From the NCBI RefSeq assembly GCF_000716335.1, contig NZ_KL591033.1, positions 35,797 to 59,122 of the forward strand: DNA of 23,326 nucleotides. Direction: 5' to 3'. The stretch is from Streptomyces sp. NRRL S-118 (GTDB taxonomy: Bacteria > Actinomycetota > Actinomycetes > Streptomycetales > Streptomycetaceae). The translations under genes were made by a program, and so were the position numbers. The notes under the pieces were generated by a model, which saw nothing but the letters and a program-made list of their open reading frames with translations, searched no databases and was not told the origin of the DNA. This document shows positions 1-7,190 of this stretch, piece by piece (the first letter of the stretch is position 1; each line of letters begins with the position of its first letter).

Positions 1-203
1 GCCGTGAGCTCTGCCGCGCGGATGCCTTCGCGGTTGGCGGCGTACCGCGCGTCCAGCACGGCGGGCGCCGCGGACGTCAGGGGCGCGAGGTGCGGCGGCG
101 CGGGTGCCGGAACGGCGGAGGGGCGGGCCGCGCCCGAGACCGGCAGCGCCACCGATGCGGTGACGAGTGCGGCGAGCAGGGCGCGGCGGGGGCGGAACGC
201 CAT
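1..203 (-). CDS. N-terminus of a secreted protein, possibly an alpha/beta hydrolase (DUF1023-like); cut by window edge
   Basis: Only the first 67 or so codons are present; the gene runs leftward out of the window. The ATG at 203 is preceded by an AAGGA ribosome site (212-216). The product opens with MAFRPRRALLAALVTASVAL, a signal peptide with a basic n-region and hydrophobic core, followed by an Ala/Pro-rich spacer and then LDARYAANREGIRAAE. From memory, that last stretch resembles the start of the mature region in Streptomyces secreted alpha/beta hydrolases of the DUF1023 type, but the catalytic part is not visible. Export is well supported; the enzyme class is a guess. Confidence 0.6.
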   Translation of the reverse strand, partial: MAFRPRRALLAALVTASVALPVSGAARPSAVPAPAPPHLAPLTSAAPAVLDARYAANREGIRAAELT

Positions 204-590
204 GGGCGGGGTCCTTCCGGGGACGTGCGTACGCAGGAGGGCGCGCGAGCCGGGAGGGGGACGTACGGGAAGCGGGGGCTCGCCGGCCGGGGCGTACGGG
301 AGTGGGGCCCGCGGGCAGGGGGCCCGCGCGCCGGAGGGCTTTTCCGCCTCTCCGCCGACGACGTTATGGATCACCGTGGGGAGCCGGCGTCCCGCCGGGG
401 AGCGCACCTTCCGCGTAGCTCTCGAGTACTACGGGTACGGGCACGCGGCCGCCACCGTGGGGGCGCTCGACGGGGTGGAACGCGCCCCTCGTGCGCTCGT
501 CCGCGCCCTGGCGTACCGAGGCCCTAGAGTTTCAACGTTGGACCAGGAAGCAGTTCCACTGCCAGGAACAGCAGGTACGGGAGGGATCGG
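204..590. other. 387-bp spacer between divergent genes
   Basis: This gap separates the leftward secreted-protein gene from the rightward cupin/zinc-ribbon gene, so it must hold both promoters. For the rightward gene, TAGAGT at 525-530 fits an actinobacterial -10 (TANNNT); it is followed by the perfect 8-bp palindrome CAACGTTG (533-540) and a small inverted repeat GCAGT-TCC-ACTGC near 550-562. For the leftward gene, TAACGT on the minus strand at 361-366 is a possible -10. No convincing -35 boxes are seen. The open frames through this gap have no ribosome site or recognisable product, and I read them as GC-rich shadows. Confidence 0.4.
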
Positions 591-1145
591 GTGACAGCGA
601 GCCCGGAGGCGGCCGTTCTCACGCGCGTGGCGGAGCTCTTCCGTGACGCACCGGCCGACAGGGGCGGGGCGCTGTGGCGGCTCGCGGCCGACGGGCGTCA
701 GCTGGACGCCAACGTCGTACGGCTGGGGCCGGACGCCCGTGTGGCGGTGCACGTCGAGCCGGACCTCGACGTCCTCCTGTACGTGGTGGACGGCACCGGG
801 CGCCTCGACCCCGGGGAAGGCGACGGCCACGGCGAGCGGGAGCTCGGCGCGGGCGCCGTCGTGTGGTTGCCGCGCGGGGCGCGCCGCGGGGTCGTGGCGG
901 GGGCGGCAGGGCTGGCGTACCTGACGGTCCACCGGCGCCGCCCGGGGCTGTCGATCCGCAGCGCGCCGGCCTCACCGGCGGCGGTCGCGGAGCGGGACAC
1001 GAGGGCCCGGGCCACCGGGAGCGGGGCGGGCGGCGAGCCTGTGTGCCTGCTGAACCGGGTGTGCCCCGAGTGCGGGCGCCTCGCCCCGGACGACTCGGAC
1101 GTCCGCTTCTGCGGGCGGTGCGGCAGCCGCCTGCCGTCCGACTGA
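591..1145 (+). CDS. Cupin-like protein with C-terminal zinc ribbon
   Basis: A 184-aa soluble protein with a GTG start at 591, chosen because GGGAGGG lies at 579-585, five bases upstream. Residues about 30-115 look like a single cupin barrel: a glycine/proline-punctuated beta pattern with VAVHVEPDLDVLLYVVDGTG and a later VWLPRGARRG turn. The classical metal-binding histidines of cupins are poorly represented. A variable linker (about 120-150) leads to a treble-clef or rubredoxin-like zinc ribbon with CPEC (158-161) and CGRC (174-177). The pairing suggests a sensory or scaffolding role rather than catalysis, but that is inference; the substrate is unknown. It converges with the RlmG-like gene. 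Confidence 0.75.
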   Translation: MTASPEAAVLTRVAELFRDAPADRGGALWRLAADGRQLDANVVRLGPDARVAVHVEPDLDVLLYVVDGTGRLDPGEGDGHGERELGAGAVVWLPRGARRGVVAGAAGLAYLTVHRRRPGLSIRSAPASPAAVAERDTRARATGSGAGGEPVCLLNRVCPECGRLAPDDSDVRFCGRCGSRLPSD

Positions 1146-1154
1146 GCCGCGCGG

Positions 1155-1172
1155 CCCCGCACCTCCGCGGGG
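1155..1172. terminator. Candidate bidirectional terminator
   Basis: CCCCGC-ACCTCC-GCGGGG forms a 6-bp stem in the 38-bp gap between two convergent genes (stops at 1145 and 1184). It has no T-tract on either side, as is common in high-GC actinobacteria, so the call rests on position and symmetry. Confidence 0.4.
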
Positions 1173-1183
1173 TCGCCCACGGG

Positions 1184-2413
1184 TCAGCGCTTCGTCGCGC
1201 GCAGGACGACGAACTTCGGGTCGCTCGCCACCACGTCGCAGTTGCCGAAGATCCGGCGCAGCGTCACGTGGTAGCCCAGGTGCCGGTTGCCGATGACCCA
1301 CAGCTCGCCGCCGCGGCGCAGTGCGTGCCGGGCGCCCGTGAACATGCGCCGGGCCGTGCGGTCGGTGGTCGCCTGGTGGCTGTGGAAGGGCGGGTTGTTC
1401 AGCACCACGTCGACGGAGCCGGCCGGTACGCCGTCGAGCCCGTCGCCGACGAGGAACTCCGCCGTGGTCCCGGGCGCCGCGCTCGTCCGGAAGGTCTCCT
1501 CCGCCGAGGCCACCGCCTGGTACGACTCGTCGACCAGGAGCAGTTCGGCGTCCGGTGCGGCCAGCGACACCGCGAGGCCGACGACGCCGTTGCCGCAGCC
1601 GAGGTCCACGACCCGGGAGCCGGCCAGGCCCGTCGGCAGGTGCCGCAGGAAGAAGCGCGTCCCGACGTCGAGCCGGTCGGCGCAGAAGATGCCTGCGTGG
1701 TTGACGACCGTGCGGCCGGCCACGGCGCCCGGGGCGTCGGCGGGCAGGGCGTACCGGTGCGGCCAGGGGCTCGGGGTCCGCGGCAGGTCCGGGTCCGGCG
1801 TGGCGAGGACGAGCCGGGCCTTCCTGACGGCGAGGGAGGTGCGGGTCGGGCCGATGATCCGCTCGAAGAGCCGCAGCGTGGAGGTGTGGATCTCCTTGAC
1901 CATGCCGGTGCCGACGACGACCGTCCCGGGGTGCACGGCGGGGGTGATCCGGTGGAGCTGGTCCTCCAGGAGGGCGAGGCTCTTGGGGACGCGGACGAGC
2001 AGCACGTCGACGCGCCCGGGCGGGGTGTCGCGGGTGGTCAGGAGCTGGACGCTGGAGGCGTCGACACCGTTGCGTGCGAGATTGGCGCGGGTGGCCTCGC
2101 GGGTCAGGTACGAGTCGGTGATCTGTACGGGGCGCAGGCGGGCGAGCGAGGTGACCAGCGCGCCCCACCGGTCGCCGACCACGGCCACGGTGCCGGCGGG
2201 CGCGGTGCCGGCGGGCGCGGTGCCGGCGGACCCGGTGCCGGCGGGCGCGTCCGCGGGGTCCTGCCGTCCGGGCGGGAGCCATGCGGGGTGCGCCTCCGCG
2301 AGGTGCCGCAGCAGGTAGTCGTCGGCGGCGTCCCACGCGCGCAGCGGGTCGCGCGGGTCCTCGGGGAAGCGGGCGAGCTCGACATCGGCCCATGACGTGG
2401 TCAAACGGTTCAT
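1184..2413 (-). CDS. rlmG: 23S rRNA (guanine-N2)-methyltransferase, RlmG/RsmC family
   Basis: A 409-aa protein with the two-domain architecture of RlmG/RsmC: a degenerate N-terminal methyltransferase-like half (about 1-225) and a catalytic C-terminal half with the SAM motif VVDLGCGNGVVGL (268-280) and the N6/N2-methyltransferase signature NPPF (340-343). The tail GNRHLGYHVTLRRIFGNC followed by FVVL closely resembles E. coli RlmG as I remember it, which methylates G1835 of 23S rRNA; RsmC (16S G1207) is the alternative. TAGCCT on the minus strand at 2423-2428, nine bases from the ATG, suggests a leaderless transcript. Oddity: residues 56-75 are four tandem APAGT-type units encoded by a 15-bp repeat. 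Confidence 0.8.
   Translation of the reverse strand: MNRLTTSWADVELARFPEDPRDPLRAWDAADDYLLRHLAEAHPAWLPPGRQDPADAPAGTGSAGTAPAGTAPAGTVAVVGDRWGALVTSLARLRPVQITDSYLTREATRANLARNGVDASSVQLLTTRDTPPGRVDVLLVRVPKSLALLEDQLHRITPAVHPGTVVVGTGMVKEIHTSTLRLFERIIGPTRTSLAVRKARLVLATPDPDLPRTPSPWPHRYALPADAPGAVAGRTVVNHAGIFCADRLDVGTRFFLRHLPTGLAGSRVVDLGCGNGVVGLAVSLAAPDAELLLVDESYQAVASAEETFRTSAAPGTTAEFLVGDGLDGVPAGSVDVVLNNPPFHSHQATTDRTARRMFTGARHALRRGGELWVIGNRHLGYHVTLRRIFGNCDVVASDPKFVVLRATKR
2189..2248. repeat. 4 x 15-bp in-frame tandem repeat
   Basis: Four consecutive 15-bp units of GGTGCCGGCGGGCGC. Units 1, 2 and 4 are identical; unit 3 differs at two positions. It lies inside the RlmG-like gene and encodes repeated APAGT/GSAGT just before the first beta strand (VAVVGDRWGAL) of the N-terminal domain. 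Fifteen is a multiple of three, so unit gain or loss keeps the frame. Confidence 0.95.
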
Positions 2414-2422
2414 CGTGCCCTC

Positions 2423-2428
2423 AGGCTA
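2423..2428 (-). promoter_or_regulatory. Candidate -10 box of the RlmG-like gene (leaderless)
   Basis: TAGCCT fits TANNNT and lies nine bases upstream of the ATG at 2413, so transcription would start at or within a few bases of the start codon. No Shine-Dalgarno sequence precedes the ATG, which agrees. The rest of the 161-bp gap (2414-2574) is low-complexity GC triplet sequence without a visible gene. Confidence 0.45.
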
Positions 2429-2574
2429 GCCGCTCCCCCGCCCCCGGCCCGACCCGGAGCACCGTCCCGCCCCGCCCGGAGCCGACGGCCTCCTCATGCC
2501 CCTCCGCAGGACCGGCCGCGGGACCGCCGTCGCCACCGCCGCCGCCGTCGTCGCCGCCCGCCGGGGCGCGAGCG

Positions 2575-3012
2575 CTACGCGAACCGCAGCGCCATCCAGT
2601 GCGCCGGGACGTCCAAGGCCTGGAAGCCGGCCTTCTCGTACACGCCGTGCGCGTCCTCGGTGGCGAGGACGATGCGCTTGATGCCCAGCGGGGCGAAGTG
2701 GTCGCGCACCGCTTCGACGAGGGCGGTGCCGAGGCCGATGCCGCGGACGGAGCGGTCGACGTAGACGTCGCACAGCCAGGCGAAGGTGGCGTGGTCGGTG
2801 ACGGCACGGGCATAGGCGACGAGCTCGCCGGAGGCGGTTTCGTACGCGCCGAAGTTGAGCGACCCGTCGATGGCCCGGTCCTGCTTGTCGCGGCTGCGGC
2901 CGAGCGCCCAGTACGCGTCGGTCGACAGCCAGTGGTGGATGCGGGCGCGGTCGAGGCGGGCGGGGTCGGTGGAGATCTCGTACGCGTCCAGGGCTGTCGT
3001 CTTCTCGTCCAT
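2575..3012 (-). CDS. GNAT-family N-acetyltransferase
   Basis: A 145-aa single-domain GNAT protein that would transfer an acetyl group from acetyl-CoA to an amine; the acceptor is unknown. The acetyl-CoA loop is seen as DVYVDRSVRGIGLGTALVEA (R/Q-x-x-G-x-G/A at about residues 85-92), preceded by LVAYARAVTD (beta 4) and followed by KRIVLATEDAHGVYEKAGF, the typical motif B with the YEKAGF element. I chose ATG 3012 because homology-like sequence begins soon after it; a GTG at 3060 with GAGAAG upstream would add 16 residues and lie only 7 bases from the MocR stop, so translational coupling from there is an alternative. It is in the same orientation as the MocR regulator upstream, probably in one transcript. 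Confidence 0.8.
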   Translation of the reverse strand: MDEKTTALDAYEISTDPARLDRARIHHWLSTDAYWALGRSRDKQDRAIDGSLNFGAYETASGELVAYARAVTDHATFAWLCDVYVDRSVRGIGLGTALVEAVRDHFAPLGIKRIVLATEDAHGVYEKAGFQALDVPAHWMALRFA

Positions 3013-3067
3013 GATCGGACTGTGGCAGGCGCGGGGCCGGTTGTCAGTGGTGCGTGCCACGCTCTTC

Positions 3068-4507
3068 TCAGGACCGGAGTTCGTCGTGGGCGGCGCGCAG
3101 GCGGCGCACGCCTTCGGCGATCTCGGCCGGTCCCGCGACGCCCGCGAAGCTCAGCCGTACGTGGCCGGCGGGGGGTTCGGCACAGAAGTAGGGGCGGCCG
3201 GGGGCGACGGCGACGCCCGCGCGCAGGGCGGCGGCGAGCAGGGCGGGCTCGGCGGTGGTTTCGGGAAGGCGGAGCCAGAGCTGCTGACCGCCGGAGGGGA
3301 GGTGGGGCAGGGCGAGTTCGGGCAGGTGCTGGGCGAGCGCGGCGGCCATGGCGGTGCGGCGGGACGTCAGCTCGGCCGCCACGGACCGCAGGTGCCGGTT
3401 CCAGGAGGGGGATCCGACGAGTTCCAGTGCGGCTTCCTGGAGGGGCCGCGGCACGAAGAAGGTGTCGACGACCTGGATGGCGCGCAGCCGCTCCAGCACC
3501 GGGCCGCGCGCGGCGAGCGCACCGACGCGCAGGCTGGGCGAGGCGATCTTGGTGAGGGAGCAGACGTGGACGACGACGCCGTCCGGGTCGTCGGCCGCGA
3601 GCGGTGCGGGGAGCGGACCCGCGTCCTCGTGGGCGAGGCGGCGGGCGAAGTCGTCCTCGACGACGAAGGCGCCGGCCTCGCGGGCGATGCGCACCACCGC
3701 ACGGCGGCGTTCGACGGGGAGGACGGCACCCGTGGGGTTCTGGAAGAGCGGCTGGGAGACGAAGACGCGGGCCCCGGTGGCCCGGAAGGCGGCGGCCAGC
3801 AGGTCGGGGCGGACGCCGTCCCGGTCGGCGGGCACGGGGACGGGGCGCAGGCCCGAGGCGCGGGCGACGGCGAGCATGCCCGGGTAGGTGGGCGATTCGA
3901 CGAGGACGGGGGTGCCCGGCGGGGCCAGCGCCCGCAGAGCGGTGGTGATCGCGGACTGGCCGCCCGCGGTGATCAGGACGTCGGCCGCGGTGACGGAGCC
4001 GCCGATCTCGCGGGCGAACCAGTCGCGCAGCTCGGGCAGGCCGTCGGTGGGCGGGCGGCCCCAGGCGCCGGGCCGCCGGCCGGCCCGGGCGAGGGCGGCG
4101 GCGAGGGCCCGTTCGGGCTGGAGGGAGGGGTGCAGATAGCCGCCGTTGAATTCGATCACGCCGGTCGAGGGCGCGGCGAGCGTGACGAGGACGCCGGAGG
4201 CGTCCACGGAGCGCGGTACGAGCTCGGTCGCGGAGTCGGCGCTCAGGGCGACCTCCTGCCAGGAGGTGTCACCGGGCGGCGGGGCACTGTCGGTGCGGGG
4301 CCGGGCCCGGAAGGCGCCGGCGCCGGGCCGGGTGACGACCAGCCCTTCGGCGGCGAGCTGCGCCAGCGCGCGCGAGACGGTCACCGGCGAAACGCGGTAG
4401 CGCTCCACGAGCGCCCGGCTCGACGGGAGCTTTCCACCTGGTGAGTAGCGGTCCAACTCCCCTCTCAGCACGTTCGCCAAGTCCGCCACACTGCTACGCT
4501 CTTGCAT
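3068..4507 (-). CDS. MocR-type (GntR/aminotransferase fusion) transcriptional regulator
   Basis: A 479-aa fusion of an N-terminal GntR winged helix (about 1-68, including LPSSRALVERYRVSPVTVSRAL) and a class-I aminotransferase-like domain (about 100-475). PLP-site residues are visible: QNPTG with Asn257, EDDF with Asp285/286, and SLTK with Lys320, the expected Schiff-base lysine, followed by SPSLRVG. Such proteins usually sense an amino compound or PLP and control neighbouring genes. The divergent EamA exporter is the obvious target, with the downstream acetyltransferase a possible second. ATG 4507 overlaps the transporter ATG (4506-4508) by two bases; an internal GTG at 4489 is an alternative start. 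The first codons (CAA, CGT, AGT) are rare for this genome, suggesting DNA-level constraint. Confidence 0.85.
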   Translation of the reverse strand: MQERSSVADLANVLRGELDRYSPGGKLPSSRALVERYRVSPVTVSRALAQLAAEGLVVTRPGAGAFRARPRTDSAPPPGDTSWQEVALSADSATELVPRSVDASGVLVTLAAPSTGVIEFNGGYLHPSLQPERALAAALARAGRRPGAWGRPPTDGLPELRDWFAREIGGSVTAADVLITAGGQSAITTALRALAPPGTPVLVESPTYPGMLAVARASGLRPVPVPADRDGVRPDLLAAAFRATGARVFVSQPLFQNPTGAVLPVERRRAVVRIAREAGAFVVEDDFARRLAHEDAGPLPAPLAADDPDGVVVHVCSLTKIASPSLRVGALAARGPVLERLRAIQVVDTFFVPRPLQEAALELVGSPSWNRHLRSVAAELTSRRTAMAAALAQHLPELALPHLPSGGQQLWLRLPETTAEPALLAAALRAGVAVAPGRPYFCAEPPAGHVRLSFAGVAGPAEIAEGVRRLRAAHDELRS

Positions 4508-4530
4508 GACAGCACAGGATAGCGCTACTC
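4495..4530. promoter_or_regulatory. Overlapping head-to-head promoter/operator of MocR and EamA genes
   Basis: TACGCT at 4495-4500 (plus) lies five bases before the transporter ATG at 4506, and TATCCT (minus, 4516-4521) lies eight bases before the regulator ATG at 4507, so both transcripts would be leaderless and each promoter would sit inside the coding DNA of the other gene. The perfect palindrome TAGCGCTA occupies 4520-4527. Related sequences recur: GCTACGCTC (4493-4501), GCGCTACTC (4522-4530), GTAGCGCT (4398-4405) and GAGTAGCG (4443-4450, the inverse of 4523-4530). These are candidate MocR binding sites. Confidence 0.5.
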
Positions 4531-5426
4531 GCCCGACCTCGATAGCGGTCACGGCTCCGCCCGCGCAGGGCGCCGGCGGCGGCACCCTGCTCGCCCTGCT
4601 CGGGGTCGTCGCCTTCTCGCTGACCTTCCCGTCCACGGTCTGGGGGCTGGAGAGCTTCGGCCCCTGGTCGCTCGTCGCCGTGCGCAGCACGCTCGCCGCA
4701 CTGATCGCCGGAGCCTTCCTGCTGGCGCGGCGCGTCCCGGTCCCCGACCGCCGGCACTGGGGCGGGCTCGCGGTGGTGGCCGGAGGCGTGGTGCTGGGCT
4801 TCCCGCTGCTCACCACGCTGGCGCTGCGGACGTCGACCACCTCGCACGCCGCGGTGGTGGTGGGGCTGCTGCCGCTGACGACCGCCGCGTTCGCCGCGGT
4901 GCGCACCGGGCGGCGGCCGTCGCGGGCGTTCTGGGCGGCGGCGCTGGCCGGGGCGGCGGTGGTGGCCGTGTTCACGCTCCAGCAGAGCGGCGGTGGGCTG
5001 TCGGCGGGCGACCCGTACCTGTTCGGCGCCCTGCTGGTGTGCGCCGCGGGCTACACCGAGGGCGGCCGGCTGGCGCGGGTGATGCCGGGCTGGCAGGTCA
5101 TCGGCTGGGCGCTGGTGCTGTGCCTGCCGGCGGCGGTGGCCGGTTCGGCGGTCGCGCTGGCCGCGGAACCGGTGCGACTCACCGCCCACGGCGTCATCGG
5201 TCTGGTCTGGGTGGCGGCGGGATCCACCTTCTTCGGCCTGTACGTCTGGTACCGGGGCATGGCGGCGATCGGCATCGCCCGGGCGAGTCAGCTCCAGCTG
5301 GCCCAGCCGCTGCTCACGCTGGTCTGGTCGGTGCTGCTGCTCGGGGAGCCGCTCTCGGCCGCCGCACCCCTGGCGGCCGGAGCGGTCCTGGTGTGCATCG
5401 CCGTCACCCAGCGGACCGGCTCCTGA
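4506..5426 (+). CDS. EamA/DMT-family membrane transporter
   Basis: A 306-aa drug/metabolite transporter-type permease with about ten hydrophobic segments in two EamA repeats, for example LLALLGVVAFSLTF (TM1), LVAVRSTLAALIAGAFLLA (TM2), GGLAVVAGGVVLGFPLL and, near the end, QLAQPLLTLVWSVLLLGEPL and AAPLAAGAVLVCIAV. The GEPLS plus QP-LT-WS pattern in the last two helices is characteristic of EamA proteins. It probably exports a small metabolite such as an amino acid; the MocR partner, which binds amino compounds in known cases, supports that, but the substrate is inferred. The only plausible start is ATG 4506, without a Shine-Dalgarno sequence. Early codons GAT AGC GCT ACT are unusually AT-rich and contain a palindrome. 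Confidence 0.85.
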   Translation: MTAQDSATRPTSIAVTAPPAQGAGGGTLLALLGVVAFSLTFPSTVWGLESFGPWSLVAVRSTLAALIAGAFLLARRVPVPDRRHWGGLAVVAGGVVLGFPLLTTLALRTSTTSHAAVVVGLLPLTTAAFAAVRTGRRPSRAFWAAALAGAAVVAVFTLQQSGGGLSAGDPYLFGALLVCAAGYTEGGRLARVMPGWQVIGWALVLCLPAAVAGSAVALAAEPVRLTAHGVIGLVWVAAGSTFFGLYVWYRGMAAIGIARASQLQLAQPLLTLVWSVLLLGEPLSAAAPLAAGAVLVCIAVTQRTGS

Positions 5427-5438
5427 GCAGCTCCCGAA

Positions 5439-5469
5439 GTGACAGATGGCACATATGCGGACGTAAACT
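5439..5469 (+). promoter_or_regulatory. Candidate promoter of the DUF1918 gene
   Basis: GTGACA (5439-5444, five of six matches to TTGACA) and TAAACT (5464-5469, fits TANNNT) are separated by 19 bases, slightly longer than ideal. A start near 5476 would give a leader of about 70 nt ending in a strong GAGGAGG ribosome site. The 120-bp gap is markedly more AT-rich than its surroundings. Confidence 0.35.
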
Positions 5470-5547
5470 CCCCATACGGGCAACTCCGGTGGTCCGCACT
5501 GAACTGCGCACACTCCAGGCAACAGACCGGCGCGAGGAGGTCACTCG

Positions 5548-5739
5548 ATGCACGCGAGCAAGGGCGACAAACTGACGGTGCACGGCAGGCACGTCGGCCA
5601 GCACGACCGGACCGCGGAGGTGGTCGAGGTGCTGGGCCAGAACGGGAACCCCCCGTACCGCGTCCGCTTCGAGGACGGGCACGAGACCGTGATGTCCCCC
5701 GGCCCCGACAGCGTCGTCCGGCACAAGGAACCGGGCTAG
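5548..5739 (+). CDS. DUF1918 small protein
   Basis: A 63-aa protein that is essentially one DUF1918 domain: GDKLTVHGRHVGQHDRTAEVVEVLGQNG, then PPYRVRFEDGHETVMSPGPD. This is a small beta-barrel, SH3-like fold common in actinobacteria; its biochemical role is not established. ATG 5548 follows GAGGAGG at a good distance. It is monocistronic, between the EamA transporter and a convergent hydrolase gene. It is full length for the family and nothing is missing. Confidence 0.85.
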   Translation: MHASKGDKLTVHGRHVGQHDRTAEVVEVLGQNGNPPYRVRFEDGHETVMSPGPDSVVRHKEPG

Positions 5740-5751
5740 CCGCGTCCGCCC

Positions 5752-5767
5752 GCCCGCCCCGGCGGGC
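5752..5767. terminator. Candidate bidirectional terminator
   Basis: GCCCGC-CCCG-GCGGGC (6-bp stem, 4-nt loop) in the 37-bp gap between convergent genes ending at 5739 and 5777. No T-tract is present. Confidence 0.35.
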
Positions 5768-5776
5768 CGGGAGGCG

Positions 5777-7030
5777 CTACGGACGGGCCGTCGTCGGGTA
5801 ATGATCGGCCACCACCCTGGCCATCGCCCCGATGCGGTCCGTCATCACCTCCTTGGCCGAGAAGAAGACATGGCCCCGCACGCGGTGGTGGTCCTCGGCG
5901 AAGGTGAGGTGCCGGGAGAGCTCCGCCGGATCCTGCCAGGCCGCGGGCTGGGCCGGGTCCCCCGCCTTGTACAGCGCCTCCCCCACGTACAGCCGGACGT
6001 TCGTGCCCCGGACGACGTCGTTCCACCAGGGCACCAGGGTGGCGTAGTCGGCCGGGGCGAATCCGATGTGCCAGTACAGCTGCGGCACCACGTAGTCGAT
6101 CCAGCCCTCCTTCACCCAGGCGCGCGTGTCGGCGTGCAGGTCGTCGTAGGTCTGGACCCCGGCCCGGGTGTCGGAGCCGAGCGGATCGGTCGCCGCGTTG
6201 CGCCACACCCCGAACGGACTGATCCCGAACGCCGTGCGCTTCCGGGTCCTTGCGATCCGGTGCGCCATCTCGCACACCAGCCGGTCGATGTTGTCCCGCC
6301 GCCACGCGGCCCGGTCCGGGAAGCCGGCGCCGTACGCCTCGTACGCCTCGTCGTCGGCGAAGGTCTGGCCGGCCACCGGGTACGGGTAGAAGTAGTCGTC
6401 GAAGTGCACCGCGTCCACGGGGTAGCGGCACACGGCGTCGAGCATCGCGTCCTGCACGAAGCGCCGCACGTGCGGCAGGCCCGGGTTGTAGTAGAGCTTG
6501 CCGCCGTAGGGCAGGACCCAGTCGGGGTGGATCCTGGCCGGGTGGCCCTCGGCGAGCCGGGACGGATCGGTGTGGTTGGCGACCCGGTACGGGTTGAACC
6601 AGGCGTGCAGCTCCAGGCCGCGCCGGTGCGCCTCCTCGACGGCCGTGCCCAGCGGATCCCAGCCGGGATCCCCGCCCTGCACCCCGGTGAGGTACTGCGA
6701 CCACGGCTCGTACGGCGAGGGCCACAGCGCGTCGGCCGTCGGGCGCACCTGGAAGATCACCGCGTTCAGCCGCCGCTCCACGGCGCTGTCGAGGCGGGCC
6801 AGCAGTTCGGCGCGCTGCGCGCCGGCCGGGAGGCCCGGCCTGGAGGGCCAGTCCCGGTTGGAGACCGTGGCCAGCCACATCCCGCGGAACGCCTTGTTGC
6901 GCGCCCGGCGCCGCTCGCCCCGCGCGGCCGGGAGCCGCCCGGTTGCCGCACCCGCGACGCTCGCCGCCTTCAGTGACGCCAGCGCTCCCGCCGCGCCCGC
7001 CACCAGACCCCTTCTTCGGATGTGCCGCAT
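5777..7030 (-). CDS. Exported glycoside hydrolase-like protein (GHL10/DUF187 family)
   Basis: A 417-aa secreted enzyme-like protein. The N-terminus MRHIRRRGLVAGAAGALASL has a twin-arginine run before a hydrophobic segment, so Tat export is likely. The mature part starts with the family hallmark FRGMWLATVSNRDWPS (about 48-63) and continues with LDSAVERRLNAVIFQVRP, LELHAWFNPYR, WVLPYGGKLYYNPGLPHVR, VDAVHFDDYFYPYP and VVPQLYWHIGF, successive strands of a GHL10-type TIM barrel; Asp residues in HFDDYFYP are candidate catalytic acids. Related enzymes cleave glycosidic bonds, including in bacterial envelope glycans; the substrate here is not evident. ATG 7030 is preceded by AAGGGG. Confidence 0.85.
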   Translation of the reverse strand: MRHIRRRGLVAGAAGALASLKAASVAGAATGRLPAARGERRRARNKAFRGMWLATVSNRDWPSRPGLPAGAQRAELLARLDSAVERRLNAVIFQVRPTADALWPSPYEPWSQYLTGVQGGDPGWDPLGTAVEEAHRRGLELHAWFNPYRVANHTDPSRLAEGHPARIHPDWVLPYGGKLYYNPGLPHVRRFVQDAMLDAVCRYPVDAVHFDDYFYPYPVAGQTFADDEAYEAYGAGFPDRAAWRRDNIDRLVCEMAHRIARTRKRTAFGISPFGVWRNAATDPLGSDTRAGVQTYDDLHADTRAWVKEGWIDYVVPQLYWHIGFAPADYATLVPWWNDVVRGTNVRLYVGEALYKAGDPAQPAAWQDPAELSRHLTFAEDHHRVRGHVFFSAKEVMTDRIGAMARVVADHYPTTARP

Positions 7031-7190
7031 ATGTCACCCCTTACGGGTTGGGTTGTCCGGACGTCCCCGCAGAGCATGCCCGCCCCGGGCCGCGCTCCAC
7101 CGGTACGAACGGAGTAACGTCGGGGGGTCGAGGCGGGCGCCGGAATCACACGGAGGACCTGCCACCGGGAAGAACAGCGAAAGGCACGAT

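Noticed and set aside
3060..3060. GTG 3060 as start of the GNAT gene
   Set aside because: It has GAGAAG upstream and would couple to the MocR stop, but the 16 extra residues do not look like the family; kept as an alternative only.
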